A stretch of DNA of 32,266 nt from Streptomyces sp. col6 (GCF_008042035.1 NZ_RDBL01000007.1:23000-55265); one strand, 5' to 3'; shown: positions 10,275-19,675, counted from the stretch's first letter. Numbers and translations are program-made. The notes: a model not told the origin generated them from the letters alone.

Positions 10275-10303
10275 ATGATTGGTATGGACCAGCTAACTGT
10301 CAA
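10275..10303 (-). promoter_or_regulatory. Chitinase promoter with DasR-type dre operator
   Basis: On the minus strand TTGACA lies at 10303-10298 and AATCAT at 10280-10275, 17 bases apart. The spacer contains GCTGGTCCATACCAAT (10293-10278), which matches the known DasR consensus ACTGGTCTAGACCAGT at most positions. A repressor bound there would block the promoter, as for other Streptomyces chitinase genes. Confidence 0.75.
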
Positions 10304-10384
10304 CATTCTTTACTGTTTCATTCCCTCGCCCGCCCCGGCCGCCAACCCACATGACGAAGCGGTGAGTTGAGGCGGACCGGTCGT

Positions 10385-12805
10385 TCAGGCGAGGCCCAGG
10401 GCCGCCCTCAGGTACCCCGCCGTACGGCTCTCCGGAGCCCGCGCCACCTCCACCGGAGGCCCCGCGGCCACGATCCGGCCGCCCCGGTCGCCGCCGCCCG
10501 GACCCAGGTCGATCACCCAGTCCGCGCCCGCGACCACGGCCATGTCGTGTTCCACGACCACCACCGTGGAGCCCGCGTCGACCAGCCCGTGCAACTGCCG
10601 CATCAGCACCTCGACATCGGCCGGATGCAACCCCGTCGTCGGCTCGTCCAGCAGGTACAGCGTGTGGCCGCGACGGGCCCGCTGGAGCTCCGCCGCCAGC
10701 TTGATCCGCTGCGCCTCGCCACCGGACAGCTCCGTCGCGGGCTGCCCGAGCCGCAGATAGCCGAGCCCCACGTCGAGCAGCGTCCGCAGGCTGCGCGCGG
10801 CGGCCGGGGTGTCCGCGAAGAACCCGGCCGCCGCCTCCACGGTCAGATCCAGCACCTGGGCGATGTTCAGCCCCCGCAGCGTGACGTCGAGCGTGTCGGG
10901 GTTGTACCGCGCCCCGTGACAGTCCGGGCAGGGCGCGTACGTGCTCGGCAGGAACAGCAGCTCCACCGAGACGAAGCCCTCGCCCTGGCACGTCTCGCAC
11001 CGCCCGCCCGGCACGTTGAACGAGAACCGGCCGGCCCGGTAACCCCGCTCCCGGGCCAGGGGCGTCGCCGCGAACAGCTTGCGCACCACGTCGAACAGAC
11101 CGGTGTACGTGGCCAGGTTGGACCGGGGCGTACGCCCGATGGGCCGCTGGTCGACCTGCACCAGCCGGTCCACCGCGTCCAGCCCCTCGGCGCGGGCGTA
11201 CCCGGCCACCGGCTGCTCGGGGCCCTGTTCCTCCGAGGCGCCGCCCCGGTCGGCCAGTGCCCCCGCCAGCACCTGCCCCACCAGCGTCGACTTGCCGGAG
11301 CCGGAGACCCCGGTCACCGCCGTGAACACCCCCAGCGGGAACGCCGCGTCCACCCCCCGCACGTTGTGCCGGTCCACCCCGTACAGCCGCAGCCACCCCG
11401 AGGGCGCGCGGACCGCGCGCGGCGGGGGAGGGGCGTCCGGGAAGAGGAAGCGCCGGGTGGCCGAATCCGCGACCTCGGCCAGTCTTGCGGGCGGCCCGCT
11501 GTGCAGCACCCGGCCGCCGTGCTCACCGGCCAGCGGCCCCACATCGACGAGCCAGTCCGCCTGCCGCACGACGTCCATCTGGTGCTCCACCACGAAGACC
11601 GTGTTGCCGGACTCCTTCAGCCGTCCCAGCACCGCGAGCAGCGCCTCGGTGTCCGCCGGATGCAGACCGGCCGACGGCTCGTCCAGGACGTACACCACGC
11701 CGAAGAGGCCGGCGCGCAGCTGGGTCGCGAGACGCAGCCGCTGGAGCTCGCCCGAGGAGAGCGTGGGCGCCGTGCGGTCCAGGCTCAGGTAGCCGAGGCC
11801 GAGTTCGGTGACGGTCGCGATCCGGGCCAGGAGGTCGGCCGTCAGGACCCGGGCGGCCCCCTCGCCGCCCGCCGCCGCGAGCACGTCGGCCAGGTCGGTC
11901 AGCGCGAGTCCCGCGAGCTGGGCGATCGTACGGCCCGCGAACGTGACGGCCATCGCCTCCGGGCGCAGCCTGCTGCCGTCGCAGACCGGGCAGGGCTCGC
12001 TGGTCAGGAAGCGCTCGGCCTTCGCGCGCAGGGTCGCGCTCTTCGAGTCGGCGAAGGTGTGCATCACATAGCGCCGCGCGCTCATGTACGTGCCCTGGTA
12101 GGGCCGTTGGATGCGCCCGGCCTCGCGCACCGGATGGACCGTCACCACCGGCTGCTCGTCGGTGAACAGGATCCACTCCCGGTCGGCCGGGTCCAGCTCC
12201 CGCCAGGGCCGGTCCACGTCGTGGCCGAGCGCGTCCAGCACATCGCGCAGGTTCTTGCCCTGCCAGGCCCCCGGCCACGCGGCGATCGCCCCGTCCCGGA
12301 TCGACAGGTCCGGGTCCGGTACCAGCAGTTCCTCACTGGTGCGGTGCACCCGTCCGAGGCCGTGGCAGCGGGGGCAGGCGCCGACGGCGGTGTTCGGCGA
12401 GAACGCGTCCGAGTCCAGCCGCTCGGCGCCCCGCGGATAGTCCCCGGCCCGGGAGAACAGCATCCGCAGCGAGTTGGACAGCGTCGTCACCGTACCCACG
12501 GACGACCGGGCCCCCGGCGCCGCCCTGCGCTGCTCCAGCGACACGGCGGGCGGGAGCCCGGTGACCTCGCCGACCGCCGGCGCGCCGACCTGGTGGATCA
12601 GCCGCCGGGCGTACGGGGCGACGGACTCGAAGTAGCGGCGCTGCGCCTCCGCGTAGATCGTGCCGAAGGCCAGCGAGGACTTCCCCGAACCGGAGACGCC
12701 GGTGAACACGGTGAGCGTGTCGCGGGGGATGTCGACATCGGCGTTCCGCAGATTGTGCTCGCGGGCGCCTCGGACCCTGACGTACGGATCGTGGGGCGAG
12801 GTCAT
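10385..12805 (-). CDS. UvrA-like ABC ATPase lacking the UvrB-binding domain
   Basis: An 806-residue cytoplasmic twin ABC ATPase. Two Walker A motifs are visible (GVSGSGKSS at about 36-44 and GVSGSGKST in the second half), two signature motifs ([10 protein letters not shown] and [10 protein letters not shown]), and two Walker B motifs ([11 protein letters not shown] and [11 protein letters not shown]). Cys pairs for zinc are present (CPRCHG, CPVCDG, CETCQG, CPDCHG). The usual UvrA length is 940-1000; the shortening lies after the first ATPase segment, where the UvrB-binding domain normally sits. This is the UvrA2 class, linked in other species to DNA damage or drug tolerance, and is not the housekeeping excinuclease. 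The start at 12805 is preferred because it opens the conserved sequence ([14 protein letters not shown]) and does not overlap the divergent HAD gene. Confidence 0.88.
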   Translation of the reverse strand: MTSPHDPYVRVRGAREHNLRNADVDIPRDTLTVFTGVSGSGKSSLAFGTIYAEAQRRYFESVAPYARRLIHQVGAPAVGEVTGLPPAVSLEQRRAAPGARSSVGTVTTLSNSLRMLFSRAGDYPRGAERLDSDAFSPNTAVGACPRCHGLGRVHRTSEELLVPDPDLSIRDGAIAAWPGAWQGKNLRDVLDALGHDVDRPWRELDPADREWILFTDEQPVVTVHPVREAGRIQRPYQGTYMSARRYVMHTFADSKSATLRAKAERFLTSEPCPVCDGSRLRPEAMAVTFAGRTIAQLAGLALTDLADVLAAAGGEGAARVLTADLLARIATVTELGLGYLSLDRTAPTLSSGELQRLRLATQLRAGLFGVVYVLDEPSAGLHPADTEALLAVLGRLKESGNTVFVVEHQMDVVRQADWLVDVGPLAGEHGGRVLHSGPPARLAEVADSATRRFLFPDAPPPPRAVRAPSGWLRLYGVDRHNVRGVDAAFPLGVFTAVTGVSGSGKSTLVGQVLAGALADRGGASEEQGPEQPVAGYARAEGLDAVDRLVQVDQRPIGRTPRSNLATYTGLFDVVRKLFAATPLARERGYRAGRFSFNVPGGRCETCQGEGFVSVELLFLPSTYAPCPDCHGARYNPDTLDVTLRGLNIAQVLDLTVEAAAGFFADTPAAARSLRTLLDVGLGYLRLGQPATELSGGEAQRIKLAAELQRARRGHTLYLLDEPTTGLHPADVEVLMRQLHGLVDAGSTVVVVEHDMAVVAGADWVIDLGPGGGDRGGRIVAAGPPVEVARAPESRTAGYLRAALGLA

Positions 12806-12879
12806 GGGGGAGGGGTCTCCGTGCGCTCGGTGGTCGTGCCGGTTGGCCGGACTGCGCCGCCGCTTGGTTTGCTGGACGC

Positions 12880-13365
12880 ATGACACACGACGTCCGGCCG
12901 GTGGCCGTGTTCGATCTCGACGGTACGCTCGCCGACACCGCCCACCGCCAGCACTTCCTGGAGGGCCGGCGCGACTGGGCCGGCTTCTTCGCCGCCGCGG
13001 CCGACGACCCGCCGCTCGACGAGGGCGTACGGCTGGTGCTGAGCAGCGCCGAGGAGTGCGAGATCGTCTACCTCACCGGGCGGCCGGAGCGGTGCCGCAA
13101 GGACACCGTGGCCTGGCTGGCCCGGTACGGGCTGCCCGAGGGACGGCTGCACATGCGGCGCGGCAACGACCGCCGTCCGGCCCGGCTGACCAAGCTGGAG
13201 ATCTTGAAGCGGCTCGGCCGTGACCGTACGGTGCGTGTGCTGGTCGACGACGACGAGCTGGTCTGCGACGCCGCCGAGCAGGCCGGATTCACCGTGCTGC
13301 GCGCCCGCTGGGCGGCGGCCTCGCCCGCGCTGAAGGACGCGCAGGAGCGGGAGGGGCGCACCTGA
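12880..13365 (+). CDS. HAD-superfamily phosphatase domain protein
   Basis: A 161-residue stand-alone HAD domain. Motif I is [10 protein letters not shown] (nucleophile D12, acid D14), motif II is VYLTGRP, a basic region follows ([11 protein letters not shown]), and motif IV is [13 protein letters not shown]. The general pattern recalls the 3'-phosphatase domain of polynucleotide kinases (PseT type), but no kinase domain is attached and the substrate is unknown. It is divergent from the uvrA-like gene with a 74-base gap. The ribosome site is weak (GGA six bases upstream). Confidence 0.8.
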   Translation: MTHDVRPVAVFDLDGTLADTAHRQHFLEGRRDWAGFFAAAADDPPLDEGVRLVLSSAEECEIVYLTGRPERCRKDTVAWLARYGLPEGRLHMRRGNDRRPARLTKLEILKRLGRDRTVRVLVDDDELVCDAAEQAGFTVLRARWAAASPALKDAQEREGRT

Positions 13366-13402
13366 ACCGGGCTGCGCCCTCACGGAGCGACCGGCCGTCG
13401 CC

Positions 13403-13618
13403 TCACGCGGGATCGTCGAGCCGGAAGCCCACCTTCAGACCGACCTGGTAGTGCGCGATTCGGCCATCCTCGATCTGTCCGCGCACCTGGGTGATCTCGA
13501 ACCAGTCGAGATTGTGCAACGTTTCCGAGGCTCTTGCGACGCCGTTGCGGATGGCCTCGTCCACGCCCTCCTGGGAGGTTCCTACGATTTCGGTGACGCG
13601 ATACGTGTGATTCGGCAT
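13403..13618 (-). CDS. Dodecin, flavin-storage protein
   Basis: A 71-residue protein of the dodecin family, which forms a hollow 12-mer that binds flavins in the cytoplasm. The family core is clear: YRVTEIVGTS, EAIRNGVARASETL, and LDWFEITQVRGQIEDG with the flavin-stacking Trp39, then YQVGLKVGFRLDD with Gln58. A good ribosome site (GAGGAG, about eight bases upstream) supports the start at 13618. It is convergent with the HAD gene and divergent from the sugar-binding lipoprotein gene. Confidence 0.93.
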   Translation of the reverse strand: MPNHTYRVTEIVGTSQEGVDEAIRNGVARASETLHNLDWFEITQVRGQIEDGRIAHYQVGLKVGFRLDDPA

Positions 13619-13706
13619 GGTATGTCTCCTCTCGCCCTTACCAAGGTGCCCTACCTCGGGCGGGTTCGCGAGGGGTCGCAGACGTCACGCTTGTCCGGAA
13701 CCGGCC

Positions 13707-13733
13707 TTGACCAAAGTATTGGTCCATACCAAA
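13707..13733 (+). promoter_or_regulatory. DasR-type dre operator and promoter of the DasA-like gene
   Basis: ATTGGTCCATACCAAA at 13718-13733 fits the dre pattern and contains TGGTCCATACCAA, the same 13-base core as in the chitinase promoter. TTGACC at 13707-13712 lies seven bases upstream as a probable -35, so the arrangement is the same as at the chitinase gene. GACCAA (13709-13714) and TTGGTC (13719-13724) form an extra overlapping dyad. Confidence 0.72.
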
Positions 13734-13819
13734 ATCCAGCCACGCCCGTGCGAGCGCAGCCCGCAGTCCCCCACACCGGGTCCGCAATTTCGTCCTGCCG
13801 TTCCGCAGAAGGTGAACCC

Positions 13820-15076
13820 GTGAAAAACCGCATGCTCGTCGGAGCTGTCGCCCTTATTTCCACCGTTGCGCTGGGTGGGTGCGGCGTGATCCCCGGAACG
13901 GGCGGCTCCGGCAGCAAGAAGGTGACCGTCTGGCTGATGAAGGACAGCGTGACCGCCGACTTCCTGGACCGTTTCAAGAAGTCGTACGAGGAAGAGCACT
14001 CCTCGGTCGAACTGGAGTTCAAGATCCAGGAATGGGGTGGCATCGGCCCGAAGGTCCTGGAGGCGCTCGGCGGCAAGGACACCCCCGATGTCATCGAGGT
14101 CGGCAACACCCAGGTCGCCCAGTACGCCGAGAGCGGCAACCTGCGCGATCTGACCCTGGAATCGATGCGTGACCTGGGAAGCGAGGACTGGCTGCCCGGT
14201 CTCGCCGAGCCCGGGAGCATCGACGGCGTCCAGTACGGAGTCCCCTGGTACGCGGCCAACCGGGTCGTGATCTACAACAAGGAGATCTTCGAGGCGGCGG
14301 GCATCAAGAACCCGCCGAAGACGCGTGCGCAGTGGATCGAGGACACCGCGAAACTCAACCGCGACGGAAACCAGGGCATGTATCTGCCCGGTCAGAACTG
14401 GTACGTACTCGCCGGTTTCATCTGGGACGAGGGCGGAGAACTCGCCAGCGACAAGGAGGGCGACTGGCAGGGCACTCTCGCCACCCCCGCCGCGCTCAAG
14501 GGCATGCAGTTCTATTCACAGCTCCAGGCGCTGGGTGACGGACCCAAGGACGCCGACGAGGAAAAGCCCCCGCAGGCCAATGTGTTCGCCGAGGGGAATG
14601 TCGCCCAGATCATCTCCACCCCGAGCACCGCGACCCTGATCGAGAAGAAGAACCCCGAACTCAAGGGAAAACTGGGCTACTTCCCGATCCCCGGCAAGAC
14701 CGCGAAGGCGCCCGGCTCGGTGTTCACCGGAGGCTCCGACCTGATCGTGCCCCAGAAGGCCGACGAGCGCAGCGCCGGCTACGAGGTGATCAAGGCCCTG
14801 GCCGGGGCCAAGTGGCAGGAGGACCTGGCCAAGACCATGAGCTACGTGCCCAACAAGCCGGCCCTCGCCCGTGTCATCGAGGGCCAGGAGAGCACCGCCG
14901 CGATGGCCGAGGGCGCCACGCGCGGCCACGCCACCCCCAACTCCTCGCAATGGGCCGCGGTCGAGGCCGACAACCCGATCAAGCCCTACATGACGGCGGT
15001 CCTCCAGGGCGGTGACCCGGCGACCGAGGCGAAGACCGCCTCCGAGAGGATCACCGAACTGCTCGCAGGCAGCTGA
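13820..15076 (+). CDS. DasA-like sugar-binding lipoprotein of an ABC transporter
   Basis: A 418-residue extracellular solute-binding protein. The lipobox LGGC puts the lipidated Cys at 21. The mature part resembles the N,N'-diacetylchitobiose-binding protein DasA of Streptomyces as I remember it, including KVTVWLMKDS, PDVIEVGNTQVAQYAESG, GVPWYAANRVVIYNKEIF, MYLPGQNWY and the C-terminal IKPYMTAVLQGGDP. The start is GTG 13820 with AAGGTGA four bases upstream; the frame back to 13451 crosses the dodecin gene and is rejected. No permease or ATPase gene is beside it, so it must share a transporter encoded elsewhere. The dre operator upstream supports a role in chito-oligosaccharide or N-acetylglucosamine uptake. 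It may be a paralogue of DasA. Confidence 0.88.
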   Translation: MKNRMLVGAVALISTVALGGCGVIPGTGGSGSKKVTVWLMKDSVTADFLDRFKKSYEEEHSSVELEFKIQEWGGIGPKVLEALGGKDTPDVIEVGNTQVAQYAESGNLRDLTLESMRDLGSEDWLPGLAEPGSIDGVQYGVPWYAANRVVIYNKEIFEAAGIKNPPKTRAQWIEDTAKLNRDGNQGMYLPGQNWYVLAGFIWDEGGELASDKEGDWQGTLATPAALKGMQFYSQLQALGDGPKDADEEKPPQANVFAEGNVAQIISTPSTATLIEKKNPELKGKLGYFPIPGKTAKAPGSVFTGGSDLIVPQKADERSAGYEVIKALAGAKWQEDLAKTMSYVPNKPALARVIEGQESTAAMAEGATRGHATPNSSQWAAVEADNPIKPYMTAVLQGGDPATEAKTASERITELLAGS

Positions 15077-15082
15077 TGCACC

Positions 15083-15122
15083 GGCGTGGGGCGGGTCCGG
15101 CTTCCCGGCCCCGCCCCACGCC
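15083..15122. terminator. Bidirectional terminator between the DasA-like gene and egtD
   Basis: An 18-position stem with a single T-C mismatch and a CTTC loop, ending five bases before the egtD stop. The two genes converge on it. Confidence 0.85.
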
Positions 15123-15127
15123 GCCCG

Positions 15128-16090
15128 TCACTCCACCGTGGACAGGGACAGCGCGAATCTGTCCTCCGCGTCCGTCCACCAGTGGGCCAGGCGAAGCCCC
15201 GCGGCGGCCAGTTCGCGGCGTACTCCGTCCTCGCGGAACTTCGCGGACACCTCCGTGCGCAGCTCCTCACCCGCGTCGAACGGCACCACCAGATCCAGTT
15301 CCGGGATCTTCACCGTCAGGGACCGGCGGGCCCGCAGCCGCATCTCGATCCACTCCTCCTGCGGATTCCACCGCGCCACGTGCGCGAAGTCCTCCGGTAC
15401 GAAGTCCGCGCCCAGTTCCCGGTCGACGACCGACAGCACGTTCCGGTTGAACGCCGCCGTCACCCCGGCCGCGTCGTCGTACGCGGCGACGAGCACCTTC
15501 TCGTCCTTCACGAGGTCCGTGCCGAGCAGCAGCGTGTCACCGGGTGCCAGCAGGTCGCGTACCGACTTCAGGAACACCGCCCGCTCGACCGGCAGCAGAT
15601 TGCCGAGCGTGCCGCCCAGGAACGCCACCAGCCGGGGACCGGGTGTCGCGGGCAGCGAGAGCCCGGCCGTGAAGTCGGCGATCAGCGCGTGCACCGACAG
15701 CTCCGGCCGTTCCCTGAGCAGGGCGTCCGCCGCGCCGCGCAGCGCGCTCTCGCTGACGTCGACCGGCACATAGCTGTGCAGGTCCGTCAGCGCGTCCAGC
15801 AGGTACCGGGTCTTCTCCGACGAGCCGGAGCCCAGCTCGACCAGGGTGCGCGCGCCGGACGCGGCCGCGATCTCGACGGCCCGGTCGATCAGGATCTCCC
15901 GCTCGGCGCGCGTCGGGTAGTACTCCGGGAGCCGGGTGATCTCCTCGAACAGGTCGCTGCCCCGCGCGTCGTAGAACCACTTGGGCGGCAGCGTCTTCGG
16001 GTGCCGGGTCAGACCGTTCAGGACATCGGCGCGCAGCGCCGCGTCCGTCGCGTCCTCGGGCAGGGTGCGGGTCAGCAGGAAGGGACTCAC
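15128..16090 (-). CDS. egtD: L-histidine N-alpha-methyltransferase (ergothioneine)
   Basis: A 320-residue enzyme, the usual EgtD length. It trimethylates histidine to hercynine with SAM, the first committed step to ergothioneine. Visible: the family start LTRHPKTLPPKWFYDARGSDLFEEIT, here split as LTRHPKTLPPKWFYD and ARGSDLFEEI, then LPEYYPTRAE, the SAM motif LVELGSGSSEKTRYLL and FLGGTLGN. The start is GTG 16090 with GGAG eight bases upstream, overlapping the egtC stop by four bases. Last gene of the operon. The longer frame running back through egtC is an open-frame artefact. Confidence 0.96.
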   Translation of the reverse strand: MSPFLLTRTLPEDATDAALRADVLNGLTRHPKTLPPKWFYDARGSDLFEEITRLPEYYPTRAEREILIDRAVEIAAASGARTLVELGSGSSEKTRYLLDALTDLHSYVPVDVSESALRGAADALLRERPELSVHALIADFTAGLSLPATPGPRLVAFLGGTLGNLLPVERAVFLKSVRDLLAPGDTLLLGTDLVKDEKVLVAAYDDAAGVTAAFNRNVLSVVDRELGADFVPEDFAHVARWNPQEEWIEMRLRARRSLTVKIPELDLVVPFDAGEELRTEVSAKFREDGVRRELAAAGLRLAHWWTDAEDRFALSLSTVE

Positions 16091-16842
16091 GTGCGGGGCT
16101 CCTTCAGCGGGGTCAGCAGGACGTCGCCGGCGGTCGCGGTCAGCAGGGTGTGGTCGGGCACCTCGTACCAGCGGGGGTCGTCGTCGTACGGCTCCGAGGC
16201 GACGACCGTGTGCCGGCCGGGTTCGGTCAGATGCCACAGGGTGTCGCCCCAGGCCGTCGCCACGACGGTCTCCCCGTCGGTGAGCAGCAGGTTGAGCCGG
16301 GAGCCGGGGGAGGCCTCGGCCACCTCGGCCACCGTGTCCGCCACGGCCTGCGCGAGGGCGTCGCCCTGCGTGAGCCGGTGGAGGACCAGGGCCCAGACCA
16401 GGGCGGAGTCGCAGCGGGCGGTGAGCCGCAGCAGCTCGGCCGGGGGCAGGGTCGCGGCCACGGACGCCATCGAGCCGGGCCAGCCCTTCACCGCGCCGTT
16501 GTGGCTGAACAGGACCCGGTCGGCGGCGAACGGCGCGGCGGCGGCCTCGCCGTCCGGATCGGCCCCGGTCGCGTCCCGGACCGCGGCGAGCAGGGCGTGG
16601 CTGCGGACCACCCGGGCCAGATCCGCGAACGTCTGGTCGCCCCAGACGGGGCCCTGGCGCCGGTAGCGGCCCGGGACCGGGTCCCCGTCCGCGTACCAGC
16701 CGACCCCGAACCCGTCGGCGTTGACCGTCCCGTTGCGTTGCCTGCGCGGCTCCCAGGACTGCCGCACCAGGGAATGCGCCGGGCGCGTCAGCACCTCGCC
16801 CAGGGCGACGGGCGGCCCCAGATAAGCGATATGACGGCACAT
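16087..16842 (-). CDS. egtC: Gamma-glutamyl-hercynylcysteine sulfoxide hydrolase
   Basis: A 251-residue class II (Ntn-type) amidase. Cys2 directly follows the start Met (MCRHIAYLG) and is the expected nucleophile; NADGFGVGWY and LFSHNGAVKGW are the typical glutamine-amidotransferase elements. It removes glutamate from the gamma-glutamyl sulfoxide intermediate made by EgtB. It starts one base into the egtB stop codon (TGATG) and overlaps egtD by four bases, so all four proteins should be made in step. Confidence 0.96.
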   Translation of the reverse strand: MCRHIAYLGPPVALGEVLTRPAHSLVRQSWEPRRQRNGTVNADGFGVGWYADGDPVPGRYRRQGPVWGDQTFADLARVVRSHALLAAVRDATGADPDGEAAAAPFAADRVLFSHNGAVKGWPGSMASVAATLPPAELLRLTARCDSALVWALVLHRLTQGDALAQAVADTVAEVAEASPGSRLNLLLTDGETVVATAWGDTLWHLTEPGRHTVVASEPYDDDPRWYEVPDHTLLTATAGDVLLTPLKEPRT

Positions 16843-18173
16843 CAGAGATCCCTCGCGGTGCGGAACCCCGAGAAGATCTGCCGCCGGACCGGCAGGTCCC
16901 AGTTGCGGAACGTGCCCCGGCAGGCCACCGTGTCCACCGCGAACGAGCCGCCCCGCAGCACCTTGTGCTCCGGCCCGAAGAACACCTCCGAGTACTCGCG
17001 GTACGGGAACGGGGCGAACCCCGGGTACGGCAGGAAGTCGCTCGCCGTCCACTCCCACACGTCCCCGATCAGCTGCCCCGCCCCGCACGGCGCCCGCCCG
17101 GCGGGGTACGCCCCGGCGGGCGCGGGCCGCAGATGGCGCTGACCCAGGTTGGCCCGCTCCGGCGTCGGGTCCGCGTCGCCCCACGGATAGCGGCGGGAGC
17201 GCCCGGACGCGGGGTCGTGGCGGGCCGCTTTCTCCCACTCCGCCTCGGTCGGCAGCCGCCGCCCGGCCCAGCGCGCGTACGCGTCCGCCTCGTACCAGCT
17301 GACGTGCAACACCGGCTCGTCGTCCGGCACCGGCTCGGTCACCCCGAAGCGGCGGCGCAGCCACTGCCCCGCGTCCCGGTGCCAGAACAGCGGAGCGTCC
17401 AGCCCGTGTTCGCGGACCATGGCCCAGCCCTCGGGCGCCCACCAGCGCCGTTCGCCGTAGCCGCCGTCCTCGATGAACGCCCGGTACGCGCCGCAGGTCA
17501 CCGGGGCCGTGTCGATCACGAACCCGGGCACGTCGCGCTGGTGCGCGGGGCGTTCGTTGTCCAGGGCCCATGGCTCGGCCGACGTACCCATGGTGAACGG
17601 GCCACCCGGCACCAGGACCTCGGCCGGCAGCGTCGGTGCGTCCGGCGCGCGCGGCGGCTCGGGCGCCGTCAGGGCCGCCGGGCCGGACCGCAGCTGGTGA
17701 GTGATCAGCATGGTCTCGTCGTGCTGCTGTTCGTGCTGCGCGATCATCCCGAAGGCGAAACCGGACCTGACCAGGGCGGGTCCCTCACCGAGCGGGGCGG
17801 ACTCCAGCACGTCCAGCGCCCTGCCGCGCACCTCCGACGCGTACGCGCGAGCCTCGCCGGGCGCCAGCAGCGGCAGCGAGGGCCGGGTGGCGCGCGGATG
17901 CTCGAAGGCGTCGTACAGCCCGTCGATCTCCGGCCGCATGGCCTCCCGGCCGGCGACACCGCGCAGCAGCCACAGCTCCTCCTGGTTGCCGATGTGCGCC
18001 AGGTCCCACACCAGCGGCGACATCAACGGCGAGTGCTGGGCGGTGAGGTCGTGGTCGTCCACGCTGTCGGTCAGGAGCGTGGTGCGGTCCCGGGCGGCGA
18101 GCAACGCGGTGAGCGCGCGCTCGCGCAGCGCCTCGTCGTCCCCCGCGTGCGGGGGAGCGGGGGATTCGGTCAT
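16842..18173 (-). CDS. egtB: Ergothioneine sulfoxide synthase (non-haem iron)
   Basis: A 443-residue iron enzyme that joins hercynine to gamma-glutamylcysteine using oxygen. The N-terminal DinB-like domain carries VWDLAHIGNQEELW and the iron motif HEQQHDE (H147, H151, E153; the HX3HXE form). The C-terminal half is the formylglycine-generating-enzyme/sulfatase-modifying fold (VPGGPFTMGTS, RLPTEAEWEKAAR, GDVWEWTASDF, VLRGGSF). ATG 18173 is chosen; it overlaps the egtA stop by four bases and has AGGGGA seven bases upstream. Confidence 0.96.
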   Translation of the reverse strand: MTESPAPPHAGDDEALRERALTALLAARDRTTLLTDSVDDHDLTAQHSPLMSPLVWDLAHIGNQEELWLLRGVAGREAMRPEIDGLYDAFEHPRATRPSLPLLAPGEARAYASEVRGRALDVLESAPLGEGPALVRSGFAFGMIAQHEQQHDETMLITHQLRSGPAALTAPEPPRAPDAPTLPAEVLVPGGPFTMGTSAEPWALDNERPAHQRDVPGFVIDTAPVTCGAYRAFIEDGGYGERRWWAPEGWAMVREHGLDAPLFWHRDAGQWLRRRFGVTEPVPDDEPVLHVSWYEADAYARWAGRRLPTEAEWEKAARHDPASGRSRRYPWGDADPTPERANLGQRHLRPAPAGAYPAGRAPCGAGQLIGDVWEWTASDFLPYPGFAPFPYREYSEVFFGPEHKVLRGGSFAVDTVACRGTFRNWDLPVRRQIFSGFRTARDL

Positions 18174-19483
18174 GACAGGGTCCCCTTCGGATGGGCCGGG
18201 CGCGGCGCCCCGCCCGTGGTGAGCAGATCGCGCAGGTCGTCGGCCGGGCATCTGCCCCGGGCGACATAGCGCTCGTGGAAGCCGGCGACCGCGTCCCGTA
18301 CCGCCACGCTCGCGCCCAGCCGGGGGAGCGCCTCCAGGGCGAGCCGGAAGCAGACGTCCGCCGCCTGCCGCAGTTCCGGGTCGACGAGGCCGTCACGGGC
18401 CGCCGCGGTCCACAGCGGATTGCGCGGAGCGGCGCCGGTGCCGGCGGTCTCGGCGAGCGGCTTGACGGTCCGGTACACCGTCTCGGCCGCCTCCGGGTCG
18501 TCGAACAGGGCGGTCGTGACGGCGAGCGGCACGACCCAGCCGTCGTCACCGGGCTGTGCGTCGATCATGCGCAGCTCCAGGTGCCCGCGCGGGCGCACCG
18601 GCGGGAACAGCGTGGTGATGTGGTAGTCGAGGTCGCTCCGGTCCGCTCGCCGGGGCGCCCCGGACCGGATCCAGTCGCGGAAGGTGAGCCCGTCGGGGAC
18701 GGCCCACGGCCCCTCTCCCCGTACGCACAGCACCGGCGTGTCCAGGACGTGCGCGGCCCAGGCGTCCCGGGGCGGAAGCTGCCCGTCCGGGGCGAGCGTC
18801 CGCTTCGGGTCCAGGGCGTCCCACAGGGACTGGCGCGTGGACCGCCAGGGCGTCGGCCGGCCCTCCCGGAACGGCGAGTTGGCGAATGCCGCCACCAGGA
18901 CCGCGCCCAGCAAATGGGTCAGCTGCCAGCGGCGCGCGTAGCCGAGCGGTCCGGGCTCCTCCTCTCCGGCGTCCAGGCAGACCTGGACGGAGGCGGTGGT
19001 GCACATCATGGCGCGGCCGGCCGGCCCCCACCGGTCGAGCGCCCGCTCCATGGCCTCGTACCGGGGCTCGCGCAGCAGTCGGCGCGGCTGCTGCCAGGGA
19101 TCGACGCCGAGACCGGCCGGAACGAGGCCCAGCCCGTCCAGGGCGGTCCTTACGGCGATGAGATCGGCGGCGGTGTCGTCGATGCACGCCGGCAGGGAAG
19201 GGGCCGGGCGCGAGCTGAGCTCCAGCTGGCCGCCGGGTTCGAAGGTGAGCGCCGCGCTGAGCGGCAGCGCCCGGACGGCCGTCGCGGCCGCCTCCAGAAG
19301 GTGGGGCGGGACAGGGCGGTGCGGGTGGTCGCGGTCGTGCAGGAGCCATTCGAGTTCGACTCCCACCGTGCGCGGCGGGCCCGTCTTGAAACAGATGCCG
19401 CGCAGTAAATCCTCCGCCTCGCCCTCATCGAGGGGCGGAGCGAGACCGCGCGGACCGTGGCCGCCGGGTGTGTCGGATGACAT
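18170..19483 (-). CDS. egtA: Glutamate-cysteine ligase of ergothioneine synthesis
   Basis: A 437-residue enzyme of the GCS2-like carboxylate-amine ligase group. It makes the gamma-glutamylcysteine consumed by EgtB. Visible: TVGVELEWLLHD near the N-terminus, LTFEPGGQLELSSRP (substrate and metal site), LGVDPWQQPRR, and HLELRMIDAQPGDDGW. First gene of the leftward egtABCD operon, with an excellent ribosome site (AAGGAGG, six bases from the ATG). No egtE-like lyase gene is in the window; in Streptomyces that step is encoded elsewhere. Confidence 0.95.
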   Translation of the reverse strand: MSSDTPGGHGPRGLAPPLDEGEAEDLLRGICFKTGPPRTVGVELEWLLHDRDHPHRPVPPHLLEAAATAVRALPLSAALTFEPGGQLELSSRPAPSLPACIDDTAADLIAVRTALDGLGLVPAGLGVDPWQQPRRLLREPRYEAMERALDRWGPAGRAMMCTTASVQVCLDAGEEEPGPLGYARRWQLTHLLGAVLVAAFANSPFREGRPTPWRSTRQSLWDALDPKRTLAPDGQLPPRDAWAAHVLDTPVLCVRGEGPWAVPDGLTFRDWIRSGAPRRADRSDLDYHITTLFPPVRPRGHLELRMIDAQPGDDGWVVPLAVTTALFDDPEAAETVYRTVKPLAETAGTGAAPRNPLWTAAARDGLVDPELRQAADVCFRLALEALPRLGASVAVRDAVAGFHERYVARGRCPADDLRDLLTTGGAPRPAHPKGTLS

Positions 19484-19675
19484 GCCGGGCCTCCTTGTTC
19501 CGATGCGTCCGTCCTACCCAAACCCCTGCAAAGGGATCGCACAAGAGTGCCTGGGAAGTGCCTCGCCGATCACGGCCGGATCAGGCCGCTGTATTCCTGT
19601 GCCCCGAATATTTGATTGCGTTCGCTGTGACAGGGCGCCGATCATGCCCCGTATGCACCATAAGGGGGAGGCGTC

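Noticed and set aside
10367..12883. 838-residue open frame antisense to the uvrA-like gene
   Set aside because: Low-complexity Arg/Gln/Gly-rich translation, with no motif, facing a gene with intact ATPase motifs.
15128..16840. 570-residue single frame spanning egtC and egtD
   Set aside because: Only the C-terminal 320 residues are EgtD; the upstream part is egtC read in the wrong frame.
19560..19595. Possible sigma-R promoter for egtA on the minus strand
   Set aside because: GGAAT is present, but the downstream element is GTG after 19 bases rather than GTT after 18.
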